Positions 6,956-10,115 of a stretch of DNA of 10,115 nt are shown piece by piece. A model generated the notes under the pieces. The model saw only the letters and a list, made by a program, of their open reading frames with translations. It was not told the origin of the DNA and made no database searches. Where the stretch lies: positions 1 to 10,115 of the forward strand of contig JAKOGH010001013.1 of the NCBI GenBank assembly GCA_024811115.1, in the 5' to 3' direction. The DNA is from Terana coerulea (taxonomy: Eukaryota; Basidiomycota; Agaricomycetes; Polyporales; Phanerochaetaceae). The position numbers and the translations under genes are program-made. Positions within the stretch are counted from its first letter, which is position 1; every line of letters starts with the position of its first letter.

Positions 6956-7880
6956 ATGACTTCGAACATCATCATCCGTCGCTTGCTTACGCCTACGGAC
7001 GACGAGCTTGACCAGGTCGCCGCCGTGGTAGCGGAGGCTTTGCAGGGAGGTGAGCCTGATTGCGCCAAAGAGGTCTTCCACGCACAGCTGATTTTGTGGC
7101 ACAGGCATCATCTCACGTGGTGGATGCGGAGGCGATCCAAAGCTCACATATGAGCTCTGGCGGTGCGTCGCTGCCGGCGCCGCAGCTGAGGCGTACCTCT
7201 TCGCCGCCTTCCTCGAGGACAGCCAAGCAGTTGTCGGGGCGATAATGTTCTACCCGCCCGGAAAGGTCATCATGAACGAGTGAGTTTTTCCTCCTCCGTA
7301 ACACTAACAATATACCAAGATTATCATTCAGTGATGCTCAGAAGGCGCATGGATTCAACGATTTCCAGAGCAGGCTACCTTCGGACCTGGGGACTTGGTG
7401 GAAAACGGTCAGATCTCCTATATCTTACGTATTCAATACTGTGTCAGTTTTGCTCATCTATAACACTTAGTTCCAGCCGAGGTATGCAGCCATCGCCAAC
7501 GCCAAGTTAGACCCTATTACCCGCAGCGCGGTGTGGACTCTGAACGCTTTCAGCGTCAAGCCCGAGCATCGCGGACGCGGTATAGGCCGAGCCCTACTGG
7601 AAGCGGGAGAAGCCCTTGTATGTAGTACTCTATACCTCGCTACGATGTGTTCACTGGAAGCTTGTAGGCTAGTGCGAATAAGGCGCCCGTAACGCTCGAA
7701 ACTGACGACCTCCGCAACGTACGTCACCGCGTATGGGATAGTCGCTCTGCTAACGAACATGTGCTTCAGATTCCAATGTATGAACACTTTGGTTATACTC
7801 CTATCTTACAGGAGAAAGTCGAAGGCGATGGAGAGTTTGAGGATTTTACCTTGACGATATTTCGGAAAGAATACGTATAA
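6956..7880 (+). CDS. GNAT-family N-acetyltransferase, six exons, 221 aa
   Basis: This protein transfers an acetyl group from acetyl-CoA to an amine of an unknown small molecule or protein. Exons are 6956-7049, 7105-7279, 7320-7407, 7471-7617, 7668-7718 and 7770-7880. All introns are GT-AG and 40-63 nt long, and the frame stays open throughout. The protein begins MTSNIIIRRLLTPTDDELDQ. The middle carries AEAYLFAAFLEDSQAVVGAI (core beta strands). Residues 147-168 carry SVKPEHRGRGIGRALLEAGE, the family's motif A, in which RGRGIG (153-158) grips the acetyl-CoA pyrophosphate. Near the C-terminus are VTLETD and MYEHFGYTPI, the usual last strand and helix, and the protein ends with FRKEYV. There is no signal peptide or membrane segment, so it is probably cytosolic. 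The junction from exon 1 to exon 2 is the least certain, because another AG lies at 7085-7087. G runs of four within these exons are intact, unlike those in the esterases. Confidence 0.88.
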
Positions 7881-8989
7881 AGCAGACAGCCCCGTATGTT
7901 TCCTTGCCTCTGCCTTCGCCGCTTATGACAATAAGTGATAATTCCATTGAGTCATCCAACCAATCTATCATTAGAATGAATCTAGCCGCAAACGTTGAAG
8001 TAGTTCATGGTTGCGTGTGGAGGTTACAAGCGTGGTTACAGCGGGCTAGCGGAATCGACACTGCCCCTTAGGCCACGCAGGTTCACTACAATCTGTGAGT
8101 GATATCAGAGCAAGATACTGAAGACTTCTTTGACTGATGAGCACGCAAGTGGCCGTTTCTGCCTTCACGCCAGTATGAATCAACAACCTTCTGGAACCTC
8201 AAGACGGCATCAACAGCAATCGGAGAAACTTTGGCGTAATCTTGCAGGATGCACACGTTTGTCGATAATCTTCTCACTTTGACATGATGCTATAGAGACC
8301 ATCCTTGCGGTCTTTGCGATGCTTCTATCTCGACGCACTGCTCGGCAACGAACTATTGGCGGCGATTTCCCTCAAACTGATCACTACAAGGCCTTGCCGT
8401 AAGCATCCTGGGTGCGCATGTCCGTCCGTTATCTTCTCATATTTACCGATTCCACAGTCACGATTTTTACCGTCTTCCGCGAGCTTCTATGTTGATGAAT
8501 CACCTGGTCATGATTTTGAGCAACTATACTACTTGAAGGTCTCGTAAGTCGCCAAATCATGTCTCCTACTTATCACGGACTTGCAGTTACAAGGCATGCA
8601 ATGACCTTCACAAATGCTTCCGAGCTGTGAACTGCGGAAGTGGTAAGTGGATGCTACTCAACACTCGCGGTGGTCTAGAATGATGGAAGTTCATCGCAGC
8701 CACAGTATCATCGAGTCGTTTAGGTCATATATACGAACTGAAGTTGAGTGAGTATTTGACCCGCATTTTACTAATGTGGCAGAACAGTCCCACTGGTGCT
8801 TGGGCTATATTCCAATGTCGAAGGTCCCCGGTATCTATGGCATTACTTATATCACTAGAACGCTGTTGTGTTCCCACATGGTCACAGCCTACTGCCTTCG
8901 AAAGATATTCAAATCATTGCTAGTAGCTGACGCCAACTTTCGCTGGGCCAGCAGGTGATGTGTTTTATTGGTTACTCTTGTGGGCACCC
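7881..8989. other. Region without a recognised gene, possible decayed or unrecognised plus-strand exons
   Basis: I recognise no family. Good plus-strand donors occur at 8399 (GTAAGC), 8544 (GTAAGT) and 8643 (GTAAGT), with acceptors ending at 8295, 8457 and 8586. Between them lie protein-like stretches such as YLDALLGNELLAAISLKLI (8296-8398) and, spliced across 8543/8587, ESPGHDFEQLYYLKVS followed by YKACNDLHKCFRAVNCGS. No single frame joins all segments: the frame that suits 8458-8543 is closed by a stop in 8296-8398. A minus-strand 63-codon frame at 8086-8277 is also unassigned. This may be an old pseudogene, a gene with different splice sites, or chance. Confidence 0.3.
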
Positions 8990-9960
8990 ATGGAAAGGTG
9001 CGCAGCAGCTTATATATTGGTGGGCTGGGTGGAAGTTATCCCTGCCAGCGACAACCACCGCATAAATTGGACGGAGGCACTCCCGTCTATGGCGCCTTTG
9101 ACTGAGTCAGCACCGGGCACAAACGTAACATGCGGGCCCTCATTTTCTTGGGTGAGTCAGTGCCAGTGTCGCTGTGCATCCGCATATCTCAGTTGATCCA
9201 CATGTGCACATGCAGATGGACAACTCGCTAGGGCAAAATCCTTGCCTTGTGGCGGCATATTTATCAGCGGCATGTGATGGCCAACGTACGCGCGAGCAGC
9301 CACTAGCGGTTTATTCTCCGCAAAGCTCACACTGAACATGCAGCTTGGCATATTCTTCCTCTCACCATACCGGGTGACGAATACAGGAGACCGGGTGAGC
9401 TAGGGAACAATACTATCAACCCATGCCAATGCAGCTCTGTGTCGTTTTGCGCGTTGAGCGCATGTGGCTTCTGCCAAGGTGGCGGTCTCCCCATGTGAGG
9501 CAATTACTCTTCTTTGATACACTCCAAAGAAAGGCTAATCGTTTGCTGAAGCTGGCAAGATTGGGTTGGCGAGTGCCCGAGCAATATCACTTACGATGGA
9601 GAGTATGTGAGCAGTGCTTTCACAAATATTCATATGTTTACTTCCTGTCGTAGATGGCCTTTGCCGACCCCGAGCGCAATCGAGATACCTCGCTGGGCGT
9701 TTCAGAATGTTGTACGTAGCGCATATGCAGCTTCTGGAAACGCTCACTGGCTAATCTCTAGTCTTACCTAGTCCTTTCAAGACCCATTCAATGTAACCCT
9801 TGCTCAGGCTGTTGCAGCCGGCACAGCTAGTAACCAGGCATCCAACAGTGCTGCTTCCATGGCCTCTGGTCCCACTGGTTCGGCCTCTCATGGCGGTACT
9901 ACAGGGACTGGGCATAGCCATTCAACAGACGTCGGCCCTATCGTAGGCGGCGTCACGTAG
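8990..9960 (+). CDS. Cys-rich extracellular/single-pass membrane protein, stopped by TAG at its membrane segment
   Basis: The exons are 8990-9151, 9216-9285, 9344-9494, 9552-9602, 9654-9711 and 9772-9960, in frame to the TAG at 9958-9960 (226 aa). Spliced motifs in order are NVTCGPSFSW, NSLGQNPCLVAAYLSAACDG, WHILPLTIPGDEY, NPCQCSSVSFCALSACGFCQ, WQDWVGECPSNITYDGEWPL, IPRWAFQNV, and DPFNVTLAQ followed by a Ser/Thr/Gly/His-rich linker ending DVGPIVGGV. This resembles a family of agaricomycete cell-surface proteins (from memory, no named domain) with a Cys-rich ectodomain, a low-complexity stalk and one membrane helix. Possible N-glycosylation sites are NVT, NIT and NVT. The start is the weak point: ATG 8990 gives a poor signal peptide (MERCAAAYILVGW), and the true first exon may lie further upstream. 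The TAG cuts the product before the hydrophobic helix, predicting a soluble secreted form unless it is read through or is an error. Confidence 0.7.
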
Positions 9961-10115
9961 GAGAGAATCAGTGGTGTGGCCGTAGTGGCCATGTCTGTCT
10001 TCTGGATCTTCCGGCGACAGCGTGCGAGAAAGGCACAGTGCGCGACTGCGATGTCTACAGCGCATATTCCCCAAGAGCCCCTTAAACATTACGTGAGTCC
10101 GTTACCGGCACAGCG
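9961..10115 (+). other. Continuation of the membrane-protein frame after the TAG: membrane helix and cytoplasmic tail
   Basis: In the same frame after the stop the sequence reads ISGVAVVAMSVFWIFRRQRA and then RKAQCATAMSTAHIPQEP, a hydrophobic helix followed by a basic stop-transfer segment. It reaches a donor TAC|GTGAGT at 10093 and then leaves the window. The preserved helix, tail and donor show that the ancestral protein was membrane-anchored and that decay after the stop, if any, is recent. Confidence 0.65.

Noticed and set aside
8960..8989. Upstream extension of the membrane-protein start (FYWLLLW, hydrophobic)
   Set aside because: It would need a GTG start, which is not expected in a fungus; kept only as a hint that the real first exon may be elsewhere.
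1..10115. CRISPR arrays, tRNA or rRNA genes, bacterial operons
   Set aside because: No regularly spaced repeats, no tRNA-like cloverleaf or rRNA sequence noticed, and the gene structure is plainly eukaryotic.

Overview
The window looks like nuclear DNA of a basidiomycete fungus, most likely Agaricomycetes. Genes are broken by many 40-64 nt spliceosomal introns with GTRNGT donors. The protein families are a secreted type-B carboxylesterase/lipase, a GNAT acetyltransferase and a Cys-rich single-pass membrane protein of a kind I associate with mushrooms. No bacterial-type operons or ribosome binding sites are visible. All gene models below were spliced by eye.

Layout: (1) Positions 1-619, minus strand, hold the 5' end of esterase copy A, which runs off the left edge and carries a one-base deletion. 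Its TATA box is about 100 bp upstream. (2) Positions 620-1474 are intergenic with no recognised gene. (3) Positions 1475-3228 form a 1.75-kb inverted-repeat element with A/T-rich subterminal ends. Its GC-rich interior holds broken pieces of a type I polyketide synthase (the linker before the acyltransferase, the acyltransferase domain, and a second partial acyltransferase exon), all on the minus strand and with intron boundaries still visible. (4) Positions 3271-5684, minus strand, hold esterase copy B in 15 exons, including exons of 13 and 8 nt and two GC-AG introns. It has a complete catalytic triad but several single-base frame breaks, mostly in G/C runs. (5) Positions 5685-6955 are the divergent intergenic region between copy B and the next gene. 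(6) Positions 6956-7880, plus strand, hold an intact six-exon GNAT acetyltransferase of 221 aa. (7) Positions 7881-8989 have no recognised gene, although donor-like sites and short protein-like stretches suggest an unrecognised or decayed gene. (8) From about 8990 to the right edge, plus strand, lies the Cys-rich membrane protein gene, with an in-frame TAG at the start of its membrane segment.

The two esterases are a tandem duplication in the same orientation. Their shared introns have the same phases, and two of their exons (65 nt and 13 nt) have identical lengths. The inverted-repeat element now sits between them, only 43 bp beyond the stop of copy B. The GNAT and membrane-protein genes show no functional link to the esterases. 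The most interesting features are the PKS-fragment-carrying element and the unusual splicing architecture of the esterases (micro-exons, GC donors and a stop-free 57-nt intron).
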